Assembly: GCF_022234545.1 (NCBI RefSeq)
Contig: NZ_JAIEUI010000015.1
Span: forward strand, 62,001 to 126,000
DNA: 64,000 nucleotides
Direction: 5' to 3'
DNA from: Paenibacillus piscarius
GTDB taxonomy: Bacteria; Bacillota; Bacilli; Paenibacillales; Paenibacillaceae
Shown: piece by piece, positions 1 to 7,478 of the stretch
Numbering within the stretch: position 1 is the stretch's first letter
Layout of the letters: every line of letters starts with the position of its first letter
Made by a program: the position numbers and the translations under genes
Notes under the pieces: generated by a model
The model's database searches: none
Told to the model about the DNA's origin: nothing
Seen by the model: only the letters and a program-made list of their open reading frames with translations

Positions 1-535
1 GCATCCGTTCCATGTACTCGAAGGTCTGCGGAACCCCGATCACCAGGCCGTTCATCCGGATCGGGTGAATGGTCATCGTTGCACTCTCGGCAATAATGGA
101 GTAGGTTGAAGCCACCGCAATCGGCACACCGATGCTGTGCCCGCCGCCGATGACCACCGTTACCGTAGGTTTAGACAGAGAAGCAATCATCTCGGCAATC
201 GCCAGTCCCGCCTCAACATCCCCGCCGACCGTATTCAGAATGATCAGCAGCCCTTTAATCATTTTATTCTGCTCAGCAGCAACTAACTGGGGGATGATGT
301 GCTCATATTTCGTTGTCTTGTTATGCGGCGGCAGGACGAAATGTCCTTCAATCTGGCCGATAATCGTCATGCAGAAGATATCCGGCTCACCGGCAGGCAC
401 CGCCGTCTGTCCCAGCTCCTTCAGCACCCCTACCGGACCGGGCGGCACCGGCTCGCTGACCGCCGGCTTGCTCACGCCCGGCATGGGCTCTTCATTGTTT
501 CCTCCACCACTCAGACCCGCTTCCGTATATTCCAT
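1..535 (-). CDS. tepA: TepA/YmfB, ClpP-like serine peptidase (C terminus outside window)
   Basis: ClpP-fold protein of the TepA (translocation-enhancing) family; about 178 N-terminal codons are visible and the gene runs off the left edge. I chose the ATG at 535 because AAGGGAGAG lies 7 nt upstream. After a Pro/Gly-rich N terminus come the ClpP-like core motifs: LLIILNTVGGDVEAG, matching the oxyanion/NSPGG region, and GGGHSIGVPIA, whose Ser134 is the likely nucleophile; then MTIHPIRMNGLVIGVP, typical of TepA. B. subtilis has tepA next to rnjB and before spoIIIE, so a spoIIIE/ftsK gene probably lies beyond base 1. TepA has been linked to efficient protein translocation and signal peptide degradation in Bacillus. 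The family is clear; the substrate is not known from this sequence. Confidence 0.9.
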   Translation of the reverse strand, partial: MEYTEAGLSGGGNNEEPMPGVSKPAVSEPVPPGPVGVLKELGQTAVPAGEPDIFCMTIIGQIEGHFVLPPHNKTTKYEHIIPQLVAAEQNKMIKGLLIILNTVGGDVEAGLAIAEMIASLSKPTVTVVIGGGHSIGVPIAVASTYSIIAESATMTIHPIRMNGLVIGVPQTFEYMERM

Positions 536-648
536 TGCGCAGCTCTCCCTTACTGCTTACAGCATGATCCGCTGCAGCCATAATATCTTCGGTTTAGTAT
601 GACATTGGAGGGGAGCCCCTTATTCACTCTGCCGCTAAAATACCAATA

Positions 649-682
649 GGGCGAGGGCTGCATCATGCAGCACCCTCCGCCC
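649..682 (-). terminator. Strong hairpin after the anti-sigma gene, weak U-tract
   Basis: Directly after the anti-sigma stop the minus strand forms a long stem, GGGCG-AGGG-GCTGCAT paired with ATGCAGC-CCT-CGCCC with small bulges. It is followed by TATTGGTATTTT rather than a clean T run. It is probably a terminator or RNA stabiliser for the ECF operon. The remaining bases up to the tepA start (536-648) hold only its ribosome binding site and no clear promoter. Confidence 0.5.
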
Positions 683-688
683 GTCACT

Positions 689-1708
689 TTAGTATTTATT
701 CGCCACGGCCCCCAGCACAGCCGCCCGTACATAGGCTTTGCCTTGCAGGCTCTTTAAGCCATCAGCCGTCCCGGTTACGACCACACCCAGTATCCGCACA
801 TCTCCGGCCCCCGGAGCGGCCTTGTCTTTTCGCAGATAATTGTAGATCCGCTGGTACTCGCCGTGGTACTTGTCCTTCTTATCCAGCCCGATTGTCACGG
901 ACCCGATGAAATCCTCAGGGCTTGCCTGATCCCAATCCGGCCTGATCCCGAATCCGTACACTCCGAAATTCGCACTCATCGGCAGCGGATAGTTCTTATT
1001 GGCAGGATCATTCTCGTTCGGATACGGCTTAAATTGGAACCCCTCGCGGTCATCATACGTATCCACCCAGTACCAGACCGGCTTCACCCCTGCAGGCAGC
1101 AGGTTCTTCGCTTCTTCAAACGAGTAGTCCTTGTCCAAAGATACCGCCAGCTCCACCCGTTTATCCCCGTTCATCTGATTCAGCTCGGAGAGATCATTTA
1201 GTATTTTCCCGTTATAATCAACTCCGGGTACATAGAAGGCCATCTCTCTCTGCCCGTTATAGGAATTATACCCCCGGTAGTACTCATATTCCTCCTGCTT
1301 CATGCGCGGATCTTCTACGGTCAGATTGCCGGTCCCCCCATACGCACCCGTGGTGAACGGGAACCACCAGGCGTTGTAATTCAGCCATCTGTTCTTCCAG
1401 GGAATGGGCACATCGCCGATGATTTTGTAGGTTTGCATTTCCAGGACTCCCGATAAAAAGCCTCTGTTATCCTTATAGCCTGATCCGTATTCATTAGGGC
1501 TGCTGATCCTCATATACTGCTCTTCACTGAACAGCGCTTTGGAGGACATCCGGTCGACCAGCTGCGCCGCGCCAATGAACACAGCGATTAATACAAGCAC
1601 ACTTACCGTAACTGAAATCAGGATACTGCGGATCAGGCTCTTCCGTTTGGTTTTCTTCAGCGTTTGGATGATATTCTGATCTTCTGCTTCCTTCCATGGG
1701 GCTGTCAT
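689..1708 (-). CDS. Membrane anti-sigma factor (sigma regulator N/C domains)
   Basis: A 339-residue single-pass membrane protein that probably holds the ECF sigma factor encoded just upstream. A charged cytoplasmic N terminus (residues 1-25) is followed by one hydrophobic segment at about 28-50 and a large extracytoplasmic domain rich in Tyr, Trp and Asn. The layout and the C-terminal part (ANFGVYGFGIRPDW, then VRILGVVVTGTADGL) fit the Sigma_reg_N/Sigma_reg_C anti-sigma family, which includes YhdL of B. subtilis. Its ATG overlaps the sigma stop codon as ATGA, so the two are translationally coupled. There is no zinc-binding HxxxCxxC motif, so it is not a ZAS-type anti-sigma. The activating signal cannot be read from the sequence. 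Confidence 0.8.
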   Translation of the reverse strand: MTAPWKEAEDQNIIQTLKKTKRKSLIRSILISVTVSVLVLIAVFIGAAQLVDRMSSKALFSEEQYMRISSPNEYGSGYKDNRGFLSGVLEMQTYKIIGDVPIPWKNRWLNYNAWWFPFTTGAYGGTGNLTVEDPRMKQEEYEYYRGYNSYNGQREMAFYVPGVDYNGKILNDLSELNQMNGDKRVELAVSLDKDYSFEEAKNLLPAGVKPVWYWVDTYDDREGFQFKPYPNENDPANKNYPLPMSANFGVYGFGIRPDWDQASPEDFIGSVTIGLDKKDKYHGEYQRIYNYLRKDKAAPGAGDVRILGVVVTGTADGLKSLQGKAYVRAAVLGAVANKY

Positions 1709-2208
1709 TCGCCCTCACCTCCGTATAATTGTTGAAACTGCTGTCTGGCCCGGTAGAGCGAAGCTTTCACTGTGGATTCGGAAATTCCGAGCAGGGCGGA
1801 GATCTCTTTGTAGGACAGCTCCATTTCATATTTCAGTAAAATGAGCTGCTTGTTTACCGGATTAAGCCGTGCCAAGACTCCCTCAATCTCTTCTTTCCGC
1901 TCCCTGCGCAGCAGCACTGCCTCCGGCTGATCCTGTTCATGGCCGGGGTGCTCATCTACTTCCTCACCGCCGCTGTATGAATATCTCCTGGACCTGCGGC
2001 AATAGTCAAAATAACGGTTAATCGCAACCTTATACAACCAGGCGCTGAACTTGCGCTCATCGATCGCCTCCAGATACAACAGCGCTTTGTACACGGTGTC
2101 CTGCACAATATCTTCTGCATCCGCATCCCCCGCGCCGAGGCGGATCAGGTAGCGGCGGATTTCCGCCATTTTGGGCTGGAGCAGCCTCTCCATCTCTCTT
2201 GGCTCCAA
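1705..2208 (-). CDS. ECF-family RNA polymerase sigma factor
   Basis: A 167-residue ECF sigma-70 factor. Region 2 is at about residues 12-75, with DAEDIVQDTVYKALLYLE and FSAWLYKVAINRYFDYCRR typical of core binding and -10 recognition. An acidic linker (about 80-100) leads to region 4 at about 108-160, with the helix-turn-helix YKEISALLGISESTVKASL. The start is TTG at 2208, placed 5 nt after AAGGAGGTG. Length and arrangement resemble the SigM/SigY/YlaC group, but I cannot assign an orthologue. It overlaps the anti-sigma gene downstream. An ECF-like promoter just upstream suggests autoregulation. In B. subtilis no sigma factor lies between rnjB and tepA, so this pair is a lineage-specific insertion. 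Confidence 0.92.
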   Translation of the reverse strand: MEPREMERLLQPKMAEIRRYLIRLGAGDADAEDIVQDTVYKALLYLEAIDERKFSAWLYKVAINRYFDYCRRSRRYSYSGGEEVDEHPGHEQDQPEAVLLRRERKEEIEGVLARLNPVNKQLILLKYEMELSYKEISALLGISESTVKASLYRARQQFQQLYGGEGE

Positions 2209-2230
2209 TTCTGCACCTCCTTGCCTGTAT

Positions 2231-2256
2231 AACGGTCAGGTTGCCCAAATGTTGTC
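2231..2256 (-). promoter_or_regulatory. Possible ECF-type autoregulatory promoter
   Basis: On the minus strand, GACAAC (2251-2256) is separated by 16 nt from CGTT (2231-2234). The spacing and the AAC/CGT cores resemble Bacillus ECF promoters (TGAAAC, 16-17 nt, CGTA/C). It lies about 22 nt before the TTG start of the ECF sigma gene and after the rnj terminator, where an autoregulatory promoter would be expected. The match is imperfect. Confidence 0.4.
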
Positions 2257-2267
2257 CGCCACTGCAA

Positions 2268-2327
2268 AAAAACACAAAAATCCCCTTCGCCCAGGAAACC
2301 GTCCAATATTTCCGGGAAAAGGGGATT
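2268..2327 (-). terminator. Intrinsic terminator of rnj
   Basis: Minus-strand stem AATCCCCTT...AAGGGGATT, extended inside by CCCGGAAA...TTTCC(T)GGG, followed by TTTTTGTGTTTTTTT. It lies 35 nt after the rnj stop and separates rnj from the ECF operon. Confidence 0.88.
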
Positions 2328-2361
2328 GCAGTTCAGCTATATGGTCTTAGTGAAGCGTCAC

Positions 2362-4044
2362 TTATACTTCCATAATAATCGGCAGGATCATCGGTCTGCG
2401 GCGGGTCTGCTCATAGAGGAAACGGCCGAGCGAATCCTTGACACTGGTCTTCAGCGAAGCCCATTCATTGACCTTCTCGCTCATCAGACGCTGCAGCGTG
2501 CCGGAAACAATCCGGTTCGCCTCGTCCAGAAGGCCTTCCGATTCACGTACATACACGAATCCGCGGGAGATGATATCCGGCCCGGAGACAATCGCCCCGT
2601 TCTGCTTGCTCAGGGTGACCACTACCACCAGGATACCATCCTGGGACAGCAGCTTGCGGTCACGAAGCACGATATTGCCGACATCGCCTACACCCAGTCC
2701 GTCGATCAGCACGTTACCGGCAGTAACCTTACCTGCTCTGCGTGCTGCCCCGCCGGCAATTTCGATCACTTCACCCAGCTCAGTGATGAAGATATTGCTC
2801 GGTTCAACGCCAACAGACTCAGCCAGCAGCGCATGCTTGCGCTGCATCCGGTATTCCCCGTGAATCGGCAGGAAGTACTTCGGCTTCATCAGGTTGAGCA
2901 TCAGCTTCAGCTCTTCCTGGCTGCCGTGTCCGGATACGTGAACGCCGGAGTTGGAGCCGCTGTAGATCACGTTCGCGCCGAGGCGGAACAGCTCATCGAT
3001 CGTGCGGCCGACATACTTCTCGTTGCCCGGCACCGGTGTAGCGGCAATAATGACGGTATCTCCCGGCAGGATGTCCACCTTGCGGTGGCTGGAACGGGCC
3101 ATACGGGTCAGCGCCGACATCGGCTCGCCCTGGCTGCCGGTGCAGAGTACCACTACCCGGTTTGCAGCCATCCGGTTCATCTCTTCCGGCTCGATCAGCA
3201 TTCCGTCCGGAATATGCAGATATCCAAGCTCAGACGCGATCGATACGACGTTCACCATACTCCGTCCGATGACGGTAATTTTGCGGCCCGTCGCTTCAGA
3301 TGCATTCACTACCTGCTGGATGCGGTGCACGTTGGAAGCAAAGGTTGCAACCACTACACGCTGCTCGGCTTTGCGGAAAATATCCTCCAGCACGATGCCG
3401 ACATTCTTCTCAGATGGCGTGAAGCCCGGCTTCTCAGCGTTGGTGCTGTCCGACATTAAGGCAAGCACACCCTTCGCGCCGATCTCGGCCATCCGGTGCA
3501 GGTTGGCGAATTGTCCGTTGACCGGAGTATGGTCAAACTTGAAGTCACCGGTGTGGACTACATTGCCTTCCGGAGTTTCGATGCAGACACCGACCGAATC
3601 CGGAATACTGTGGTTCGTTCTGAAGAAGGTCACCTTCAGGGAAGTCCCCAGGCTAATCTCAGAATCCTCATTGATCAGAATCCGCTTGGTCTCACCCAGC
3701 AGATTCGCTTCCTTGAGCTTGTTCTCTACAAGGCCAAGGGTCAGTCTTGTTCCGTAGACCGGAACATTCAGGTTCTTCAGCACATAAGACAATCCGCCGA
3801 TGTGATCCTCGTGACCGTGGGTGAGGACAATCCCTCTAACCTTGTCACGGTTCTCGGTCAGGTAAGAGATATCCGGGATGACGATGTCAATCCCGAGCAT
3901 ATCCTCTTCCGGGAATTTCAGACCGGCGTCTACGACTACAATGTCGTTGCCGTACTGGACAACGTACATGTTCTTCCCAATCTCTCCGACTCCGCCTAAT
4001 GCGAAGATCGTCAGTTTATCATTGTTGTTGTTTTTTTTGGACAA
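2362..4044 (-). CDS. Ribonuclease J, with intact metal site
   Basis: A 560-residue metallo-beta-lactamase/beta-CASP nuclease for 5' exonucleolytic and endonucleolytic mRNA decay. The start is TTG at 4044, 10 nt after AGGAGGG. The catalytic HxHxDH motif is complete (H76, H78, D80, H81), followed by NVVHTGDFKFD, SDSTNAEKPGFT, the beta-CASP domain, HVSGHGSQEELKLML and the conserved C terminus RRPMILPIIMEV. The gene sits next to dapA and tepA like B. subtilis rnjB (RNase J2), and stretches such as GVGDVGNIVLRDRKLLSQDGI resemble J2. However, B. subtilis J2 has the degenerate HGHDEN, so this protein should be the active type. It may be the sole or main RNase J of the organism; I leave the symbol blank because J1/J2 assignment needs a tree. 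It has its own promoter, a long leader and its own terminator. Confidence 0.93.
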   Translation of the reverse strand: MSKKNNNNDKLTIFALGGVGEIGKNMYVVQYGNDIVVVDAGLKFPEEDMLGIDIVIPDISYLTENRDKVRGIVLTHGHEDHIGGLSYVLKNLNVPVYGTRLTLGLVENKLKEANLLGETKRILINEDSEISLGTSLKVTFFRTNHSIPDSVGVCIETPEGNVVHTGDFKFDHTPVNGQFANLHRMAEIGAKGVLALMSDSTNAEKPGFTPSEKNVGIVLEDIFRKAEQRVVVATFASNVHRIQQVVNASEATGRKITVIGRSMVNVVSIASELGYLHIPDGMLIEPEEMNRMAANRVVVLCTGSQGEPMSALTRMARSSHRKVDILPGDTVIIAATPVPGNEKYVGRTIDELFRLGANVIYSGSNSGVHVSGHGSQEELKLMLNLMKPKYFLPIHGEYRMQRKHALLAESVGVEPSNIFITELGEVIEIAGGAARRAGKVTAGNVLIDGLGVGDVGNIVLRDRKLLSQDGILVVVVTLSKQNGAIVSGPDIISRGFVYVRESEGLLDEANRIVSGTLQRLMSEKVNEWASLKTSVKDSLGRFLYEQTRRRPMILPIIMEV

Positions 4045-4393
4045 ATGAATCTAACCCTCCTATGATGTTGGACGTCAATCTTGTATTTGTTAACCATGAG
4101 CTTCAATATTTAAGCGGCGCTGAGTCTACCTCAAAATGCTGTTAACTCCATATTTCGACAGAGATGTCCTGATAAGGTGTATAATTGCGCAAGTCTAAAC
4201 TCCCGAATCCGGGCAGTAATATCCTCTTGAAGCGGGCCATTGCCGTCAAAATTCCACCACCGCGCCCTCGCGCTTAAATCCGGCATATTTAGCACAGACT
4301 TATCCAAGGACCTATCCTGTCTTACAATGCACAATCACATTGACGGAAGATTACCGCATATTTTATTTTAACCGCACCTAATCACTTAAGATC
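4045..4393 (-). other. Long leader region of rnj, no recognised RNA family
   Basis: About 350 nt lie between the predicted rnj promoter and its TTG start. I see small stems, for example CCCGGATTCGGG (4202-4213) and GCGC-GAGG-GCGC near 4262-4273. There is also a 67-codon open frame (4131-4334) that starts with TTG, has no ribosome binding site and resembles no protein I know. I recognise no T-box, riboswitch or sigma-dependent element. The leader may be a site of RNase J autoregulation, or a spacer. Confidence 0.45.
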
Positions 4394-4423
4394 ATTATAC
4401 ATGATTTTTTTGGCAAAAGACAA
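4394..4423 (-). promoter_or_regulatory. Sigma-A-like promoter upstream of rnj
   Basis: Minus-strand TTGTCT (4418-4423), an 18-nt spacer, then a perfect TATAAT (4394-4399). It lies after the dapA terminator and points at rnj. This would give a leader of roughly 340 nt. Confidence 0.65.
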
Positions 4424-4497
4424 GTCACCCGGCGGCAAGACCTATTTTTTCCTTAACACGCTGCCGGAATTGATGTTAAAAACCCGTAAAAAAGGCA

Positions 4498-4534
4498 CAA
4501 AAAAAAACCGGCCGCTCGTTCTGAGCAGGCCGGT
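4498..4534 (-). terminator. Intrinsic terminator of the dapG-dapA operon
   Basis: ACCGGCC-(T)-GCTC, loop AGAAC, GAGC-GGCCGGT followed by nine T on the minus strand, 14 nt after the dapA stop. This is an 11-bp GC-rich stem with one bulge and a clean U-tract. Confidence 0.93.
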
Positions 4535-4548
4535 GATCAAGCCATTCT

Positions 4549-5424
4549 TCAGTTCAGCAAGCTGGTAATAAAGGCTGCTTCTTCTTCCGTCGGAGGAACC
4601 AGCGGCAGCCGGACCGAGCCTACATCGATTCCGCGCAGCTTCAGTGCGTATTTCACAGCTGAAGGGTTCGGCAGCGGCTGAGGACATTCAAACAGCCCCT
4701 TGAACAGCGGGAACAGCTGCCGGTGCAGCTCACCAGCCCGCCGGACATTGCCGGCTGTGAAGGCTTCGATCATCTCATGCATCTGCGCCCCTGCCACATG
4801 GCTGGCTACACTGATAATCCCGTGGCCACCCACCGCTAATGAAGCCAGACCGGCCGAATCATCGCCGGTATAGACATAGAAGTCCTCCGGGCAGGCCGTA
4901 ACAATCTGCGTCACCTGGTCGACCGAAGCACATTCCTTCGTAGCCACGATATTCGGGATCTCCGCGAGCCGCAGCGTGGTCTCTGCACTCATGCTTACGC
5001 CGGTGCGTCCCGGCACGTTATACAGGATACACGGCAGAGAGGTCGCGGCGGCAATCGCCGAGAAATGCTGATAGAGTCCTTCCTGATTGGGCTTGTTATA
5101 ATAAGGGACCACCAGCAGTACGCCGTCTACACCGATAGCTTCAGCATCCCGGGTCATTTCAATCGAATGCTGTGTGCTGTTGCTGCCCGTACCGGCGATG
5201 ATTTTGCAGCGTCCGGCAGCCTGCTTCTTGACAAAAGAAAACAGCTGCAGCTTCTCCTTGTCCCGCAAGGTCGGTGACTCTCCGGTTGTCCCGCAGACCA
5301 CCAGTGCAGCCGATTTCTGCTGCTCAATCAACTCATCGACCAGCCGTGAAGTTGCTTCCCAGTTGATTTCTCCATCTTCGCCGAACGGGGTGACCATTGC
5401 GGTTATTAATCTTCCGAAATCCAC
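4549..5424 (-). CDS. dapA: 4-hydroxy-tetrahydrodipicolinate synthase
   Basis: A 291-residue TIM-barrel lyase. It condenses pyruvate with aspartate semialdehyde, the first committed step to lysine, meso-diaminopimelate and, in spores, dipicolinate. The start is GTG at 5424, 8 nt after AAGGAGG. Diagnostic residues are present: GTTGES at 45-50 (Thr46/Thr47), Tyr109 in VVPYYN, Tyr135 in YNVPGR with Arg140, and the Schiff-base Lys163 in ATKECA. Length is normal. It lies 16 nt downstream of dapG and ends in a strong terminator, so the two form an operon. The grouping with dpaA/dpaB matches the need for dihydrodipicolinate during sporulation. Confidence 0.97.
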   Translation of the reverse strand: MDFGRLITAMVTPFGEDGEINWEATSRLVDELIEQQKSAALVVCGTTGESPTLRDKEKLQLFSFVKKQAAGRCKIIAGTGSNSTQHSIEMTRDAEAIGVDGVLLVVPYYNKPNQEGLYQHFSAIAAATSLPCILYNVPGRTGVSMSAETTLRLAEIPNIVATKECASVDQVTQIVTACPEDFYVYTGDDSAGLASLAVGGHGIISVASHVAGAQMHEMIEAFTAGNVRRAGELHRQLFPLFKGLFECPQPLPNPSAVKYALKLRGIDVGSVRLPLVPPTEEEAAFITSLLN

Positions 5425-5440
5425 TTTGAATTCCTCCTTG

Positions 5441-6661
5441 TCAGCGGTGCAATTCGAACTTGCCGTGCAGGGCCCGGACCGACTGCACCATATCTTCCTT
5501 CTTCACCAGCACCCAAATCGTTGTATTGGAGTCAGCGGATTGCAGAATCTGGATGCTCTGCGAGCTGAGCGCTTCCACGATATGCGCCATAATCCCCGGA
5601 ACACCGTTGATGCCTCCGCCGATAACCGAGACCTTGGCACAGCCGGACAAGCTCTTAGGACGCAGGCCCAGCTCCTGTAGCGCGGCAATCGCCTGCTCCG
5701 ATTTGTCATCAAACACCGTATACACAGCCTCGGTCGGCGTCACATTGATAAAGTCCACGCTGATCCCGTTATCCGCCATGCTCTTGAAGATCTGCAGCTG
5801 CACCCCGGTCCCGTTGCCGTCCGGGCATTCCACCGAGATCTGTGTAATATTGCTGACATACGCGATCCCTGTAACCAGCCGGTCCACCACTCCGCCCGCA
5901 ACATCATTGAAGCCCTCGGGATGGGTGACCAGCGTTCCTTCCGCTTCCGAGAAGGTCGAGCGGACGCGTACCGGAATCTGGGCCTGCATCGCGATCTCTA
6001 CCGCACGGGGATGAATAACCTTGGCCCCCTGATAGGCCATGTTGCAGATTTCGGTGTAGCTGACATAGGCAAGCTGTCTGGCATCTTCAACAATCCGCGG
6101 ATCGGCGGTGAGAATGCCGTCCACATCTGTATAAATATCAACCATATCTGCACGCAGCGCAGCGCCGAGCGCTGTAGCCGAGGTATCGCTTCCCCCGCGG
6201 CCGAGCGTGGTGAAATCCCCGGCTTCCGTCTGTCCCTGGAATCCGGTGACGATAACGACCTTATTCTCGCGCAGCTCGCGCAGAATACGTTCTGTACGCA
6301 CATTCAGAATTCGCGCATTGCCGTAATTATTGTCTGTCAGGAATCCGGCCTGCGCACCTGTCAGCACGGTTGAACGAATGCCTTCCTGCTCCAGCAGGCC
6401 GCACAGATTCGCCGCCGAGATGATCTCTCCGCAGCACATCAGCAGATCCCGCTCTCTGGCCGGCATGGCATTGCCGCTCTGGGCGGCCAGATCCAGCAGG
6501 GTATCGGTCGCATAAGGCTCCCCCTTGCGGCCCATCGCCGAGACGACCACAACCAGGCTGAACCCGCTGGCGAGCTCGCGTTTGACATGACGGATGACAT
6601 GCTCCCTGGCCACCGGGGTGGAGAGTGAAGTTCCGCCGAACTTTTGCACTAGAATACCCAT
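5441..6661 (-). CDS. dapG: Aspartate kinase I (DapG type)
   Basis: A 406-residue aspartokinase, catalysing ATP-dependent phosphorylation of aspartate for the lysine/diaminopimelate/threonine branch. I start it at ATG 6661 (MGILVQKFGG), which has GGAGG 10 nt upstream; the open frame extends 10 codons further without a better site. The kinase domain shows KFGGTS at 7-12 and LGRGGSDTSATAL near 165-180. Two ACT domains follow at about 265-330 and 340-400. Length and locus match B. subtilis DapG, the diaminopimelate-sensitive isozyme, rather than LysC or ThrD. In B. subtilis asd sits just upstream in the same operon; here that slot holds 220 bp without a gene. Confidence 0.94.
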   Translation of the reverse strand: MGILVQKFGGTSLSTPVAREHVIRHVKRELASGFSLVVVVSAMGRKGEPYATDTLLDLAAQSGNAMPARERDLLMCCGEIISAANLCGLLEQEGIRSTVLTGAQAGFLTDNNYGNARILNVRTERILRELRENKVVIVTGFQGQTEAGDFTTLGRGGSDTSATALGAALRADMVDIYTDVDGILTADPRIVEDARQLAYVSYTEICNMAYQGAKVIHPRAVEIAMQAQIPVRVRSTFSEAEGTLVTHPEGFNDVAGGVVDRLVTGIAYVSNITQISVECPDGNGTGVQLQIFKSMADNGISVDFINVTPTEAVYTVFDDKSEQAIAALQELGLRPKSLSGCAKVSVIGGGINGVPGIMAHIVEALSSQSIQILQSADSNTTIWVLVKKEDMVQSVRALHGKFELHR

Positions 6662-6881
6662 GTATAATTCCTCCATTACTTCGCTCAGCAACCCTGAGTG
6701 AACCCTTCGTGAACACGATCATTCCAAGCAGCAGAATAATCATCTTCAAGATAATCTTATTCTAAGTATAGCGTAAAATTGTTCGTGCCGCCCCCGGAAC
6801 GGGGACGGCAGAAAAGAAGCGTATCTGATCCGCAGCTGCAATCGCAACTGCCGGTCAGAGCCGTGTCTATAATTCCATGAT
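6662..6881 (-). other. Intergenic region between dpaB and dapG with two hairpins
   Basis: Two stems follow dpaB on the minus strand. One is GCAGTTGC-GATT-GCAGCTGC (6832-6851). The other is GCCGTCCCC-GTTCC-GGGGGCGGC (6787-6809), followed by ACGAACAATTTTACG, not a clean U-tract. They may end dpaAB transcription imperfectly. I see no asd remnant and no convincing dapG promoter. Confidence 0.5.
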
Positions 6882-7478
6882 CTATGCGGAATGGAAGCGT
6901 TCGATCAGCATCGGCTGCAGCTGGTTGCCCTGCAGTGCTGCATAGCAGGCCTCAGGGATGAGGTCCATCTGCGCCACTAAGGAGTTCGGCTTACCAACCG
7001 GATTATCCTGCCCGAAGGGAACAAAATAAATATGCTTCGCCACCAGAAGCTTCGCAATATTCGCCGCATTCAGCCCCAGGCCGTCATTGGTCGAAATGGC
7101 CAGCACTATCGGACGCCCGTTGCGCATCTGCGATTTGGCGGCCATCAGCACCGGGCTGTCGGTCATGGCGTTCGCCAGCTTGCTGGTTGTATTCCCCGTG
7201 CAGGGAGCGATCGTCAGCACATCCAGCAGCTTGGAAGGCCCCAGCGGCTCCGCTTCCACAATCGTAGAAATGATATCATTCCCGGTTATATCTTTCAACT
7301 GTTTTAACCAATTTTCCGAGGTTCCAAAGCGGGTATCCGTATTCAGTACCGACGCCGACACAATCGGAACCACCTTCGCGCCGCCATCCATGAACCGCTG
7401 GATCTGCGGCATCACCTCCGCGAAGGTGCAGTGAGAGCCGGTGATGGCATAACCTACCGTTTTACCGTGCCAATCCAT
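6882..7478 (-). CDS. dpaB: Dipicolinate synthase subunit B (SpoVFB)
   Basis: A 198-residue flavoprotein subunit of dipicolinate synthase, which oxidises dihydrodipicolinate to dipicolinic acid in the mother cell for loading into the forespore. The flavoprotein fold is clear: GKTVGYAITGSHCTFAEVMP at the start and the binding loop APCTGNTTSKLANAMTDSPV at about 92-111. The ATG at 7478 directly follows the dpaA stop (TGAATG), with GGGGGGATG a few bases before, so translation is coupled to dpaA. Length equals the B. subtilis subunit within a few residues. Confidence 0.96.
   Translation of the reverse strand: MDWHGKTVGYAITGSHCTFAEVMPQIQRFMDGGAKVVPIVSASVLNTDTRFGTSENWLKQLKDITGNDIISTIVEAEPLGPSKLLDVLTIAPCTGNTTSKLANAMTDSPVLMAAKSQMRNGRPIVLAISTNDGLGLNAANIAKLLVAKHIYFVPFGQDNPVGKPNSLVAQMDLIPEACYAALQGNQLQPMLIERFHSA

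Noticed and set aside
4131..4334. A small protein of 67 residues in the rnj leader
   Set aside because: It starts with TTG without a ribosome binding site and resembles no protein I know. Listed only as part of the leader.
4045..4393. T-box or lysine riboswitch before rnj/dapA
   Set aside because: No T-box sequence (TGGNACCGCG) or L-box core is visible, and the leader belongs to rnj rather than to a lysine gene.
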